A DNA stretch of 26,840 bases. Origin: CBCPMX01 sp965120355 (GTDB lineage Bacteria > Bacillota > Clostridia > Oscillospirales > Oscillospiraceae). Below are positions 7,228-14,431 of the stretch, piece after piece; position 1 is the first letter of the stretch; every line of letters starts with the position of its first letter. The notes below the pieces were generated by a model. It was not told where the DNA came from, did no database searches, and saw only the letters and a program-made list of their open reading frames with translations. The stretch lies in assembly GCA_965120355.1 (NCBI GenBank), contig CBCPMX010000172.1, positions 1 through 26,840 of the forward strand, written 5' to 3'. The position numbers were made by a program, and so were the translations under genes.

Positions 7228-9075
7228 TTATCCCGGAGGGGGCGCGCCATCGGGAGGAGGTCCGGGATTGGCTACAACCTCTTCCACTTGCTCACCGGCC
7301 AGATAGCGATCATAAGCAAACTGATAAACTTCAACGATTTCATCAATGCCAAAGTTTTCGATGGACTGCACATAGGTGTCCCATTCGCTCTCAATATCAG
7401 CGGAGCCGATAATGAACTTTAGAATCATCTCGGAAGCGTAAGTCTTGATATCGGCATAGCGGTCCTTAATCTGCTCATTTTCGTCCGAGGTCAGTGCATA
7501 GGAACCCATGCTGCGGCCAGTGACGTAATTTTCACGCCACAAGACGCCAGCTTCTTTTTGTGCATCAGAATACCCGGACTGTTCACGGGTCTCGTCGCGA
7601 TAGAACGGGCCGCGGTCCAGCACATACATAAACAGGGCCACCGTGGTGGTGTAGTCAGGATTATTCAGCACCACATCGGTAAATACGGGGTTGCCGTCTT
7701 CGTCAAAAACAAAGCTTTCGTTCTCCACGCCAAAGTTACACAACAATGCGCCGTCATCGGTGTACATGTAGTTGCACCATTGAATCAGCAGCTCGGGATT
7801 CTCACACTGGGTAGAGATGGACCACGGGGTAGCCGCCGTCCAGGTCACTTCATCCTCAAAGGGGATTGTGCCGCCTTCTTCCAGCGTGAAGTTCTTCACG
7901 CCGCTCAGCGTAAAGCCTTCTTCTGTGGCGTTGTTCTCCAGACTGGCAATATAGGTCACTTCTCCATAGAACACGCCGCATTCGCCGTTCAAGATAATAT
8001 CACTGGGCGGGTTTTGGGTGTCCGTATACGTCATGAAGTCCTTCCAGATCAGGCCCTCGGAATACCATTCGTTGAGCATCGTCAGGTACTCTTTAAATTC
8101 CGGTTGAATCGGGCCGTAATACACCTGTCCATCTACCTGATACATGGGATCGGCAATACCGGTGCCGTCGCCGACGGAACCAAGGATGCCATAGGCATTG
8201 ACCAGGCCATTGTCCAGTCCGACGCCGTAGTTCTGGATGGTCAAGGGGGCGGTGGCGCCCTTTTCGTCACGGAAGGCTACCAGCACATCATGGAGTTGGT
8301 CCAGGGTCTCCGGCGTCTCCAGACCCAAGTCGTCCAGCCAGTCCTGGCGGATGATGGGGCCGAAGGTGGGAGTCGTCTCCTTCTGCATGGGCACACAGGG
8401 CAGGCCGGCAATATAGCCGGATTCCGTCAGCAGGCTTTCAAACAAATCCTGGTCAGAGTCCAACAGCTTACAGATCTGGGGCGCAAGCTCCTCCGTCAGC
8501 AGAGGCCGGATATCCAGCAGGATCTCGTCCGCGACACCTGCCTCGCCGCCGCCGGTGTACAGCGTGGTGGCGTTGGAGAGGATATCGTACAGGTCGCCGC
8601 CGACACACATCAGATTGAACTGCTCGCCCTCATTGTCGGGATGGACACAGTGCCACTCCAAATAGACACCGGTCCGCTCCGCCAGAATGTTCCACAGCGC
8701 ACAGTCTTCCGTTGGGTCGTCAATAATGGCCAATACGTTGGGGTTGACGCCCATCCACATGGTGAAGGTCTGCGGCTCATCGGTCAGGGGCAGCGACACG
8801 TTGCCCAAGGGCTCTGCAGGCCAGACACCGGCGGTATACTGGCCCTCGGTGCCGGATTCTTCCGGCTCAGCTTCTTCGTCCGCACTTTCCGCAGGCGGCG
8901 CCTCGGCCGAGGTCTCCGTTTCCGGCGCGGCAGAGGTTTCTGCACTGCTTTCCGCTGTCTCTGCGGACGCTGCAGGCTGCTCCGTTTCCGTGCCGCTGGA
9001 ACCGCAGGCTGCAAACAGGCAGGTCACCATGGCCAGCGCCAACAGCAGGGCAAGAAGCCGCGTTGTTTTTTTCAT
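7228..9075 (-). CDS. Large lipoprotein extracellular solute-binding protein (SBP1)
   Basis: A 615-aa exported lipoprotein of the family-1-like, very large solute-binding proteins (LplA/YtcQ style) that usually feed sugar or oligosaccharide ABC importers. The lipobox is LFAAC (cysteine 24), followed by a low-complexity Ala/Ser/Glu/Pro tether to about residue 78 that should lift the domain off the membrane. Family-like stretches: IRQDWLDDLGL, EWYSEGLIW, PWSIST, LNNPDYTTT. The C-terminus ends in a short proline/glycine tail (PGPPPDGAPPPG). The ATG at 9075 is preferred because AGGAG lies seven bases before it; an ATG two codons earlier is too close. No permease or ATPase is adjacent, so it is an orphan. 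It has its own promoter and terminator. Ligand unknown. Confidence 0.88.
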   Translation of the reverse strand: MKKTTRLLALLLALAMVTCLFAACGSSGTETEQPAASAETAESSAETSAAPETETSAEAPPAESADEEAEPEESGTEGQYTAGVWPAEPLGNVSLPLTDEPQTFTMWMGVNPNVLAIIDDPTEDCALWNILAERTGVYLEWHCVHPDNEGEQFNLMCVGGDLYDILSNATTLYTGGGEAGVADEILLDIRPLLTEELAPQICKLLDSDQDLFESLLTESGYIAGLPCVPMQKETTPTFGPIIRQDWLDDLGLETPETLDQLHDVLVAFRDEKGATAPLTIQNYGVGLDNGLVNAYGILGSVGDGTGIADPMYQVDGQVYYGPIQPEFKEYLTMLNEWYSEGLIWKDFMTYTDTQNPPSDIILNGECGVFYGEVTYIASLENNATEEGFTLSGVKNFTLEEGGTIPFEDEVTWTAATPWSISTQCENPELLIQWCNYMYTDDGALLCNFGVENESFVFDEDGNPVFTDVVLNNPDYTTTVALFMYVLDRGPFYRDETREQSGYSDAQKEAGVLWRENYVTGRSMGSYALTSDENEQIKDRYADIKTYASEMILKFIIGSADIESEWDTYVQSIENFGIDEIVEVYQFAYDRYLAGEQVEEVVANPGPPPDGAPPPG

Positions 9076-9138
9076 CTTCATTCTCCTTTGCTTCAGATTT
9101 CCGGCAGCCGCCCACAGCGGCATACGGAGTTCAAGTAA

Positions 9139-9167
9139 ATTATAAGTTCCGCCGCTCGGCCGGTCAA
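9139..9167 (-). promoter_or_regulatory. Strong sigma-A promoter of SBP1
   Basis: Minus strand TTGACC (9162-9167), 17-nt spacer, TATAAT (9139-9144), giving a leader of about 60 nt. Between this promoter and 9385 I see no gene and no other clear element. Confidence 0.8.
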
Positions 9168-9385
9168 CGGAAGGTATTTGCGGTTGTACAACAAAAATTT
9201 TACGAACCTTCACAGAAATATATCAAAAAGTGAAACAGGGGTATCATTTTTCATCCTCGCCGCTGGGCGCTCTGGTTTCTCTTCCAGAAAATGCATACAG
9301 CATAGGGTTCCAGAAGGTTTCTTGCTTTTCTTACCGGCCTGCCGCCCCGATGGGGAACCAGCACCGCACTGCTGATAAACCCGGT

Positions 9386-9520
9386 CTATTCGTCTAAATT
9401 GATGCCATCGTATCGGAGCATATAAAACGACAAATGGAGGTGCAGGACTTCCTCCCCGCGTTCAAAATTTACGCCGGTCAATTCCCGAATCTTCTGCAGG
9501 CGGTATAGCAGCGTTGGAGT
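9386..9520 (-). pseudogene. C-terminal remnant of a PucR/CdaR-type regulator
   Basis: The last 45 or so residues before the stop (TLLYRLQKIRELTGV, then VLHLHLSFYMLRYDG) match the C-terminal helix-turn-helix (HTH_30) of PucR/CdaR-family transcription factors. The family normally reads HRNTLLYRL at the entry to the recognition helix; here that becomes ATPTLLYRL and everything upstream is unrelated, so the gene was cut at about 9515. No other part of the regulator is found in the window. Confidence 0.65.
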
Positions 9521-9601
9521 CGCTTTACCAGGGCGAAGTGTTATTACGATCTCGCAAGAAGAATTACAAGAGAGCATAAACGCCTAGGCGGGAAGTGGTA
9601 A
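9512..9601 (+). pseudogene. Possible C-terminal coding fragment, unrecognised
   Basis: A frame ending at TAA 9599-9601 reads protein-like at its tail (CYYDLARRITREHKRLGGKW), rich in basic residues and without a start codon. It begins where the PucR remnant breaks off on the other strand. Could be chance; listed as part of the decayed region. Confidence 0.2.
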
Positions 9602-9617
9602 ATTTATATTCAAGTAA

Positions 9618-9836
9618 GAGACACTGAACTGGAGAACCCTAGAAGCCCCAGACGCTGGAAAGGAAATTAAAGTTTTTTCCACAATCGGGCGCATAACGAT
9701 TGGAGAGCTCTATGGGCATGATTACGATTTTGATGATGATGGAAATGAGTTTCTGGAATTCGATGTGGAGAATGAACATGGTTTGCTGATCGGATTTACG
9801 GAGGGCAAAATTGAAGGCATCGAGATTATTGGATGA
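9618..9836 (+). pseudogene. Orphan C-terminal fragment of an unknown acidic protein
   Basis: An open frame of 72 codons after a TAA at 9615, with no usable start codon or ribosome site. Its C-terminal half looks strongly like real protein: ITIGELYGHDYDFDDDGNEF, then a stretch with NEHGLLIGFTEGKIEGIEIIG before the stop. Alternating hydrophobic strands and acid-rich turns suggest a small beta-rich domain. AT content is higher than in neighbouring housekeeping genes. I do not recognise the family. Confidence 0.35.
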
Positions 9837-9969
9837 TAACACAAAATGCGCAATTGCGGGACTTCCCTCCAAAGGCGACCGGGCGGAGTGGATCCCCGTT
9901 AAGGATGGTGTTAAAATCATACACGTCAAGCGGGAGGGACTCAGGGCACAAGAAAACCGCCCCGGTTAG
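9811..9969 (+). CDS. Candidate 52-aa small protein or fragment, unrecognised
   Basis: A frame overlapping the previous fragment starts with TTG, five bases after GGAGGG, and contains GDRAEWIPVKDGVKIIHVKR, which reads like a genuine charged beta-hairpin segment. The stop lies inside the terminator that serves the minus-strand gene opposite. It may equally be a fragment of a longer lost gene. Low certainty. Confidence 0.22.
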   Translation: MKASRLLDDNTKCAIAGLPSKGDRAEWIPVKDGVKIIHVKREGLRAQENRPG

Positions 9970-9976
9970 GGGGCGG
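9951..9976 (-). terminator. Rho-independent terminator of the 56-aa gene
   Basis: Minus strand CCGCCCC, a six-base loop and GGGGCGG, then TTTTCT. It starts eight bases after the TAA of the small gene and strongly supports that gene being real. Confidence 0.75.
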
Positions 9977-9983
9977 CGGCAAC

Positions 9984-10154
9984 TTAGTCGACGAGTATTT
10001 CCCGGAATCGCTCTTTGTCATAGTGGACTAGGACAGTGTTTCCGCTGGAACGAAGAGAAACTTCGTATCCGCATCTAGCTGGGATAAGCGATAGCGAAAG
10101 GGATTCGCTTTGGTCAGAAAATTGATCTTCCCCGTCTTGTGTAGCACAACTCAT
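9984..10154 (-). CDS. Small 56-aa protein, coupled to a leader ORF
   Basis: A short gene that reads MSCATQDGEDQF at the N-terminus and ends with GNTVLVHYDKERFREILVD. The second half looks like a compact beta-strand plus helix; the first half is polar and serine-rich. Its ATG overlaps the stop of a 9-codon leader ORF (ATGA), which itself has AGGAGG. A clean terminator follows. I recognise no family. The neighbours are mobile-element-like small genes, so it is probably accessory. The support is architecture (coupled start, terminator), not homology. An alternative reading in the leader's own frame is interrupted by two stops. Confidence 0.5.
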   Translation of the reverse strand: MSCATQDGEDQFSDQSESLSLSLIPARCGYEVSLRSSGNTVLVHYDKERFREILVD

Positions 10155-10180
10155 AGCTTATTAAATCTTGTGTTGTTCAT
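10151..10180 (-). CDS. Nine-residue leader peptide
   Basis: ATG five bases after AGGAGG, encoding MNNTRFNKL and ending in a TGA that overlaps the next ATG. Its likely job is translational coupling to the 56-aa gene. It could instead be the intact head of a gene broken by a nonsense change, because the frame reopens after the TGA until a second stop. Confidence 0.35.
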   Translation of the reverse strand: MNNTRFNKL

Positions 10181-10208
10181 GGTTTCCTCCTGGCCTGTGG
10201 CCTTGATT

Positions 10209-10231
10209 TCTCTGCCTTACACTGATATAAT
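10209..10231. repeat. Leader-type repeat, copy A
   Basis: TCTCTGCCTTAC, five variable bases, then TATAAT. The same 12-mer, spacing and hexamer recur at 10457-10479. On the minus strand each copy reads as an ATTATA -10-like element followed by GTAAGGCAGAGA and stands upstream of a small gene. Confidence 0.6.
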
Positions 10232-10271
10232 CAAGGTGGCCGGGGTAAGGCTCCCGGCTCACCTTTGGTGG

Positions 10272-10317
10272 TGTGGGGCGGTGGGCTTGGTCGTTCAGCC
10301 GCCCCACTTTTTACTCA
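10272..10317 (+). terminator. GC-rich hairpin with T-run
   Basis: GTGGGGCGG (10272-10280) and CCGCCCCAC (10299-10307), 18-nt loop, followed by TTTTT on the plus strand. It lies two bases past the stop of the 37-aa gene on the minus strand, where no T-run follows, so in that direction it would be only a 3' hairpin. A second imperfect hairpin (AAGGTGGCCGGGG with CCCGGCTCACCTT) adjoins it at 10234-10265. Confidence 0.4.
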
Positions 10318-10424
10318 TTCATAATGCGCTTTACGCTTTCCCGAAGTTCATCCAGCGTATCGCACTTCTCAATGAGTTCGAGGATTGCTTTTAGCAATGC
10401 CTCGGTCACATTCACGTCGTTCAT
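10311..10424 (-). CDS. 37-aa acidic helical protein, mobile-element type
   Basis: Reads MNDVNVTEALLKAILELIEK then CDTLDELRESVKRIMNE: almost wholly helical and amphipathic, with leucines and isoleucines at heptad-like spacing. GGAGTGAGGTGA precedes the ATG directly and a near-ideal promoter lies 50 bases upstream, so it is clearly a built gene. It is divergent from the ribbon-helix-helix-like gene and their shared control region carries repeated GGTTTAACC palindromes. I recall no defined function for such peptides; a small helical partner or antitoxin-like binding peptide is only a guess. Confidence 0.7.
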   Translation of the reverse strand: MNDVNVTEALLKAILELIEKCDTLDELRESVKRIMNE

Positions 10425-10456
10425 TCACCTCACTCCCTTCTGTAAGAGATTTTGTA

Positions 10457-10479
10457 TCTCTGCCTTACGAGTATATAAT
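10457..10479. repeat. Leader-type repeat, copy B
   Basis: Second copy of TCTCTGCCTTAC-N5-TATAAT, 248 bp from copy A. On the minus strand this copy forms the -10 and transcription start region of the 37-aa gene. Confidence 0.6.
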
Positions 10480-10503
10480 AGCATGGTTTAACCATATATT
10501 CAA
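10475..10503 (-). promoter_or_regulatory. Promoter of the 37-aa gene with an operator in its spacer
   Basis: Minus strand TTGAAT (10498-10503), exactly 17 nt, TATTAT (10475-10480). The spacer contains the palindrome GGTTAAACC, so a bound repressor would block polymerase. Confidence 0.75.
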
Positions 10504-10565
10504 TAGGCGGAATGCGCAAGGTTTAACCATATATTTTATGAGGATTGTACATTGTTAAACCATGC
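10481..10565. promoter_or_regulatory. Operator cluster in the divergent small-gene promoter region
   Basis: GGTTTAACCATATATT occurs twice in direct order (10485-10500 and 10520-10535, 35 bp apart, about 3.3 helical turns). In addition GCATGGTTTAAC (10481-10492) is matched by its exact inverse GTTAAACCATGC (10554-10565). A plausible plus-strand promoter uses TTGTTA (10553-10558) and TAAAAT (10576-10581) with a 17-nt spacer that contains the inverse copy. Confidence 0.65.
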
Positions 10566-10598
10566 AAAATCATTTAAAATGGTTTTGGAGGTGGCACA

Positions 10599-10778
10599 AT
10601 GGCACTTACGGAGGCACAAAAGAGGGCGAACAACAAGTATATCAAGGAGCACATGACCGTTTTGGGGTGCAAGGTGCGGAAAGAGTATGCGGAAAAGGTA
10701 AGGGAAAAAGCAAAGGCAGAAGGGACCAGCGTAAACGCCATACTGAAAAAAGCGCTGGATGAATTCTTAGAAAAGTAA
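10599..10778 (+). CDS. 59-aa ribbon-helix-helix-like DNA-binding protein
   Basis: A basic protein with MALTEAQKRANNKYIKEHMT, then a short strand-like stretch (VLGCKVRKEY), a helix (AEKVREKAKAEG), and TSVNAILKKALDEFLEK, the typical second helix of MetJ/Arc-type folds: strand, helix, turn with TSVNAIL, helix. Such proteins dimerise and bind short palindromes. GGAGG lies seven bases before the ATG. The repeated GGTTTAACC sites upstream fit autoregulation together with the divergent 37-aa gene. Similar small proteins are common on clostridial integrative elements and phages. A hairpin without T-run (CCCGCTC 10788-10794 with GAGCGGG) follows. Confidence 0.7.
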   Translation: MALTEAQKRANNKYIKEHMTVLGCKVRKEYAEKVREKAKAEGTSVNAILKKALDEFLEK

Positions 10779-10869
10779 ACATCGAACCCCGCTCTAATTG
10801 GTGAGCGGGAAGGACCGAACGGGAGCAACTTCGAGCTTCCCCCCATCCTTGCCTATATCCCAAAACTCT

Positions 10870-10913
10870 GGAAAAGGGCTTGCCGTCTGTAATTCACAGG
10901 CAGCAAGCCCTTT
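10870..10913 (-). terminator. Terminator of the FAD oxidoreductase gene
   Basis: AAAGGGCTTGC (10873-10883) pairs perfectly with GCAAGCCCTTT (10903-10913) and is followed by TTTTCC on the minus strand. It lies about 65 bases after the gene's stop. Confidence 0.75.
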
Positions 10914-10975
10914 CGGCTATCTATCAGGCCGGCGCTTTGCCCGTTCCCATTGGGCGTTTCATGCGCTCGGAATTT

Positions 10976-12721
10976 TCACCCAGCATACTGCGCTGCCGCA
11001 GTTCCTGCAATATACCCCTCATTCAGGGCCTGGGTCAGCGCAGTGAACACTCCCTCAACATAACCCACGCCCACATCACCGGAGACCATGATCCCCCGCG
11101 TGGTATCGCCGGCGGCGTAAAGGCCCGGAATGGGCTGTCCATTCTTCAGCACCGAGGCGTTGGCGTCAATCGTCATCCCGCCCACGGCATTCTCGTGGAA
11201 CATTTTCAGCTTCAGGGCATAGAACGGTCCCTGCTGGATAGGCAGCTTGGGCTTGGGCGCACCAAACATCGGCGGCAGGCCGCCGTCCTCACCATCGTCC
11301 AACAGCATGGGAGGTGGACCGGCGGGGGTGTCGTCCAGATGCTTGGTGGACTCGTTGTAGTCCGCAATTTTCTGGAGGAAATCTTCCCGCGCAAACCCCA
11401 GCTTGTCCGCCAGTTCCTCCAGTGTGGGGGCGCTGACAATGGCGCCAGCTGTTTCTTCCTCCGCCAAGACCTCCCGCCAGTGCTCCATAAACTGTTTTAG
11501 GTTCATCCCGGGGGACTGCTCCGGCTGGTGCATGGCGTCATCAATGGCTGTGGCAGCAATCCGGTCGTCTACAATCTTCCAGATGAACCACTTGGGGTCG
11601 TGAACCAGAGGACTGACCTCTGTCATGCCCATACCGCCCTGGAACAAATCCCCTTGAGATCCCAACTGCAATCCGCTGTTGCCCAAAGCAATGTTCAAAC
11701 TGACGCAGGGATAGGGGTGGCGCATGGGGCCAAACATGTTTACCCGCCGGTTGACATAATCGATATCCGCGCCCAGCGCTTCACACATGGTGATGCCGTC
11801 TCCAGTACAACCCGCGCCCGTAAAGATGTGAATGGGTTCCTTACCGGTATTCTGGTAAAACAGCGGCTGCATTTTTTCCATAATTGCTTTGTTGCGTGTG
11901 AACGCGCCAGTGGCCACCACTACCGCTTTGCAGGAAATCTCCACTTCTCCCCCGCCGTCTTCTGCCAGCACGCCGGTGACAGCACCATCCGCACCGGTGC
12001 ACAGCTTCACCGCCGGGGTCTTATAGAGGATCTCACCTCCTGCCGCCAAAACCGCATCCCGCAGATGCGTGGTCATGTACCAGCCGCCTTCGCCGGGTCC
12101 GATCATTTTGTCAATGCGGGAGCCGGCACGCTCCCATTCAAAGGTGCCCTCCAGGCCCAGGCCCATGGGGGTTTGGGCCAGCTTGTAGGCGCTGCCCAGG
12201 TCATGCTCATCAATCATCCAGTCGATAAACTCCGCATTGGCCTCGAACATCCGCCACAGCAGTTTGGGATCCACGTTTCCGTCCACCATCTTCAGGAATC
12301 TCTCGTACTCCGCCTTCCGCCGGTCCTTGGCCCCGGCGGCCTGGTGCCACTTGCTCCAGTGGACCCGGAAGCCCGCCGCATACCAGGCGCTGCCGCCCAC
12401 CTCGTGCATTTTCTCCAAAACAATGACCTTCCGGCCCTCGTCACAGCACTTGGCGGCAGCCACCATCCCCGCCGCACCGGCGCCGATGACGCATACGTCA
12501 CAGGACTTGCGGATGGGCGCATGGGGCTGCGCCTTGGGAGCCGGCTTATCCGGATTGGAAATACATCCGTTGTGACAGACCGTTACGCATTTCCCGCAGG
12601 AAATGCATGTATCCGGATCAATCCAATATTTTGCATTTCGAAACGTGATGGCCTGGACAGGACACTCCACCCGGCACTGATGACAGGCAGAACAAAGTTC
12701 CTGATGAATGACATATGCCAT
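10976..12721 (-). CDS. Fumarate-reductase-like FAD oxidoreductase with N-terminal 2x[4Fe-4S] ferredoxin domain
   Basis: A 581-aa cytoplasmic flavoprotein. The first 55 residues hold two complete [4Fe-4S] motifs (C10, C13, C16, C20 and C39, C42, C45, C49). Then comes a dinucleotide fold with GAGAAG (80-85) and VLEKMHEVGG, and a fumarate reductase/succinate dehydrogenase-type flavoprotein part: TGAGCTGDGI, FHENAVGGMTID and IPGLYAAGDTTRG near the C-terminus. Related enzymes reduce the C=C bond of fumarate, urocanate, enoates or keto-steroids with electrons from ferredoxin or NADH; the substrate here is not readable. There is no export signal and no haem motif (CxxCH), unlike the periplasmic flavocytochromes. 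AGGAGG lies seven bases before the ATG; longer upstream frames are not needed. It stands alone, with a weak possible promoter (TTGGAC-17-GATAAG) near 12803-12831. Confidence 0.85.
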   Translation of the reverse strand: MAYVIHQELCSACHQCRVECPVQAITFRNAKYWIDPDTCISCGKCVTVCHNGCISNPDKPAPKAQPHAPIRKSCDVCVIGAGAAGMVAAAKCCDEGRKVIVLEKMHEVGGSAWYAAGFRVHWSKWHQAAGAKDRRKAEYERFLKMVDGNVDPKLLWRMFEANAEFIDWMIDEHDLGSAYKLAQTPMGLGLEGTFEWERAGSRIDKMIGPGEGGWYMTTHLRDAVLAAGGEILYKTPAVKLCTGADGAVTGVLAEDGGGEVEISCKAVVVATGAFTRNKAIMEKMQPLFYQNTGKEPIHIFTGAGCTGDGITMCEALGADIDYVNRRVNMFGPMRHPYPCVSLNIALGNSGLQLGSQGDLFQGGMGMTEVSPLVHDPKWFIWKIVDDRIAATAIDDAMHQPEQSPGMNLKQFMEHWREVLAEEETAGAIVSAPTLEELADKLGFAREDFLQKIADYNESTKHLDDTPAGPPPMLLDDGEDGGLPPMFGAPKPKLPIQQGPFYALKLKMFHENAVGGMTIDANASVLKNGQPIPGLYAAGDTTRGIMVSGDVGVGYVEGVFTALTQALNEGYIAGTAAAQYAG

Positions 12722-12950
12722 AAAACTTCCTCCTAAATTTGAGCGTGCGCATCCCATCAATGGGGGTGGGACGCGACCGGCATCTGATACTGGTTTCCAA
12801 TGCCGATATCTTATCACAGAAGGTGCGGAAAAGTCCAACCATAACGGCGGCGTTTGCATTTTTGATAGGGGATTTCCCATTTTGTATGGGGCGCTTGATG
12901 GGGGAACCTGCGTTCTTTCTCCGGATTCGTACAAATGGCCAGCGCACAGA

Positions 12951-12996
12951 ATATAAAAAGCAGGCCGGCGCATATACTCACATGCTCCGGCCTGCT
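12951..12996 (-). terminator. Terminator of the second MATE gene
   Basis: AGCAGGCCGG (12959-12968) and CCGGCCTGCT (12987-12996) with an inner GCAT/ATGC pairing; minus strand continues TTTTATAT. It begins 30 bases after the MATE stop. Confidence 0.8.
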
Positions 12997-13026
12997 CCCG
13001 GCATCTCAGCCAACACGAACCGCTTT

Positions 13027-14412
13027 TTATTGGACCAAGTCCTCCCGTCTGCACGCGCCTTCCCTTTGACGGTTCCAGACAAACAGGCGCTTTTTTCTGG
13101 CGGTATAATACACAATTCCAGTCAAGTCCGCCAGGAGCCAGCCGATGGGCACCGACCACCAGATTCCTGTCACGCCGAAAGCAGGAATCGCAGACAGCAG
13201 ATATGCCAACGCCACCCGCGTTCCCAGAGAAATCACCGTAAGCACTACGCTCATCCCCGGCTTTCCCAGCGCACGATACAAGCCATACAACAGAAACAGG
13301 CAGCCAATCCCACAATAGAAAGCGCCCTCAATATGCAGGTAGCGGACGCCCTCCAGAACAATGGCAGACTCTCCTGCATCCACAAACACCAGCATCAGCT
13401 GCCGTGCAAACAGCCACACCAGCGCAGAAACCAGCACGCAGAAAATCACCGAGGTCATGACCGCCCCCCGCAGGCCGGCACGAATGCGCGCTTCGTTTTT
13501 AGCGCCATAATTCTGCGCGATAAATGTGGAAAATGCATTTCCGAAATCCTGCACAGGCAAATAGGCAAAGGCGTCAATTTTCACCGCCGCAGCAAACGCC
13601 GCCATCACGGTTTCGCCAAAGCTGTTGACCAGCCCCTGCACCATCAGAATTCCCAGGTTCATGACAGACTGCTGCACGCAGGTCAGAATGGAAAACCTGG
13701 CGATCTCCCAAATTTTAGACCAGCGAATGGCCAAATTGCCCCGCTGGGGGCGCAGCTCGGGGCAGCGGAACAGCGTAAAAACGCCTAAACCGGCGCCAGA
13801 GACATACTGGGAAATCACCGTAGCCTCCGCCGCGCCTGCTACGCCCCGCTCCAGCCCCAGTACAAACCACAGATCCAGGCCGATGTTCAGCAGGGCGGAG
13901 ATTGCCAAAAAGAGCAGCGGCGTCACCGAATCTCCGATGGCCCGGAGGTAGCATGCAAAGTAGTTGTATAAAAAAGTACCGGCAATCCCGCAGAAAATCA
14001 CCGACAAATACGCCCGCATCAATTCCCAAACCTCCGGAGATGAGACCCGAAGGAAGCCGCGGAGGCGGTCCAGGCAGGCAAATGCAGCAACATTGACAAT
14101 CACGGTCAGCACAGCAATGAGCACAAACGAGGCGTGGGCGCTCTCCCGCAGACCTGCCGCATCTCGCTGGCCAAAGCGGATGGAGAAGACCGCCCCGCTG
14201 CCCATACATAACCCCAAAAGAATCGACGTGAGAAACGTCATCAGCGTGAAAGACGACCCAACCGCCGCCAGCGCATTCGGCCCCAGATACCGGCTCACAA
14301 TCAGGGTGTCGGCCACATTATAGCACTGCTGCAGCAGATTCCCCAGAATCATGGGAACCGCAAACAACAGCATGGACCCCATAACGGATCCCCGTGTCAA
14401 ATCTTTGTTCAT
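13027..14412 (-). CDS. MATE-family multidrug/cation antiporter (second of two)
   Basis: A 461-aa, about twelve-helix exporter. The N-terminus DLTRGSVMGSMLLFAVPMILGNLLQQCYNVAD is the standard MATE opening, and the second half repeats it with VQQSVMNLGILMVQGLVNSFGE. It differs clearly from the other MATE protein in the window, so the two are not recent duplicates. The ribosome site is weak (GGATGTGG about 6 bases upstream), in contrast with its near-consensus promoter, which may keep translation low. It is divergent from an Lrp/AsnC regulator, which suggests control by amino acid or a related ligand. Confidence 0.9.
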   Translation of the reverse strand: MNKDLTRGSVMGSMLLFAVPMILGNLLQQCYNVADTLIVSRYLGPNALAAVGSSFTLMTFLTSILLGLCMGSGAVFSIRFGQRDAAGLRESAHASFVLIAVLTVIVNVAAFACLDRLRGFLRVSSPEVWELMRAYLSVIFCGIAGTFLYNYFACYLRAIGDSVTPLLFLAISALLNIGLDLWFVLGLERGVAGAAEATVISQYVSGAGLGVFTLFRCPELRPQRGNLAIRWSKIWEIARFSILTCVQQSVMNLGILMVQGLVNSFGETVMAAFAAAVKIDAFAYLPVQDFGNAFSTFIAQNYGAKNEARIRAGLRGAVMTSVIFCVLVSALVWLFARQLMLVFVDAGESAIVLEGVRYLHIEGAFYCGIGCLFLLYGLYRALGKPGMSVVLTVISLGTRVALAYLLSAIPAFGVTGIWWSVPIGWLLADLTGIVYYTARKKRLFVWNRQREGACRREDLVQ

Positions 14413-14431
14413 CCTGCCACATCCAAAAAGA

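Noticed and set aside
7558..9138. 526-codon open frame on the plus strand opposite SBP1
   Set aside because: It is the mirror of a gene with lipobox, promoter, ribosome site and terminator. Its composition (His/Gly/Val/Arg-rich, no domain) is that of an antisense shadow in GC-rich DNA.
10110..10394. 94-codon plus-strand frame across the small-gene region
   Set aside because: It overlaps the 37-aa gene and the hairpins on the opposite strand and lacks start signals.
11528..12736. 402-codon plus-strand frame opposite the FAD oxidoreductase
   Set aside because: The iron-sulfur and FAD motifs on the other strand are decisive.
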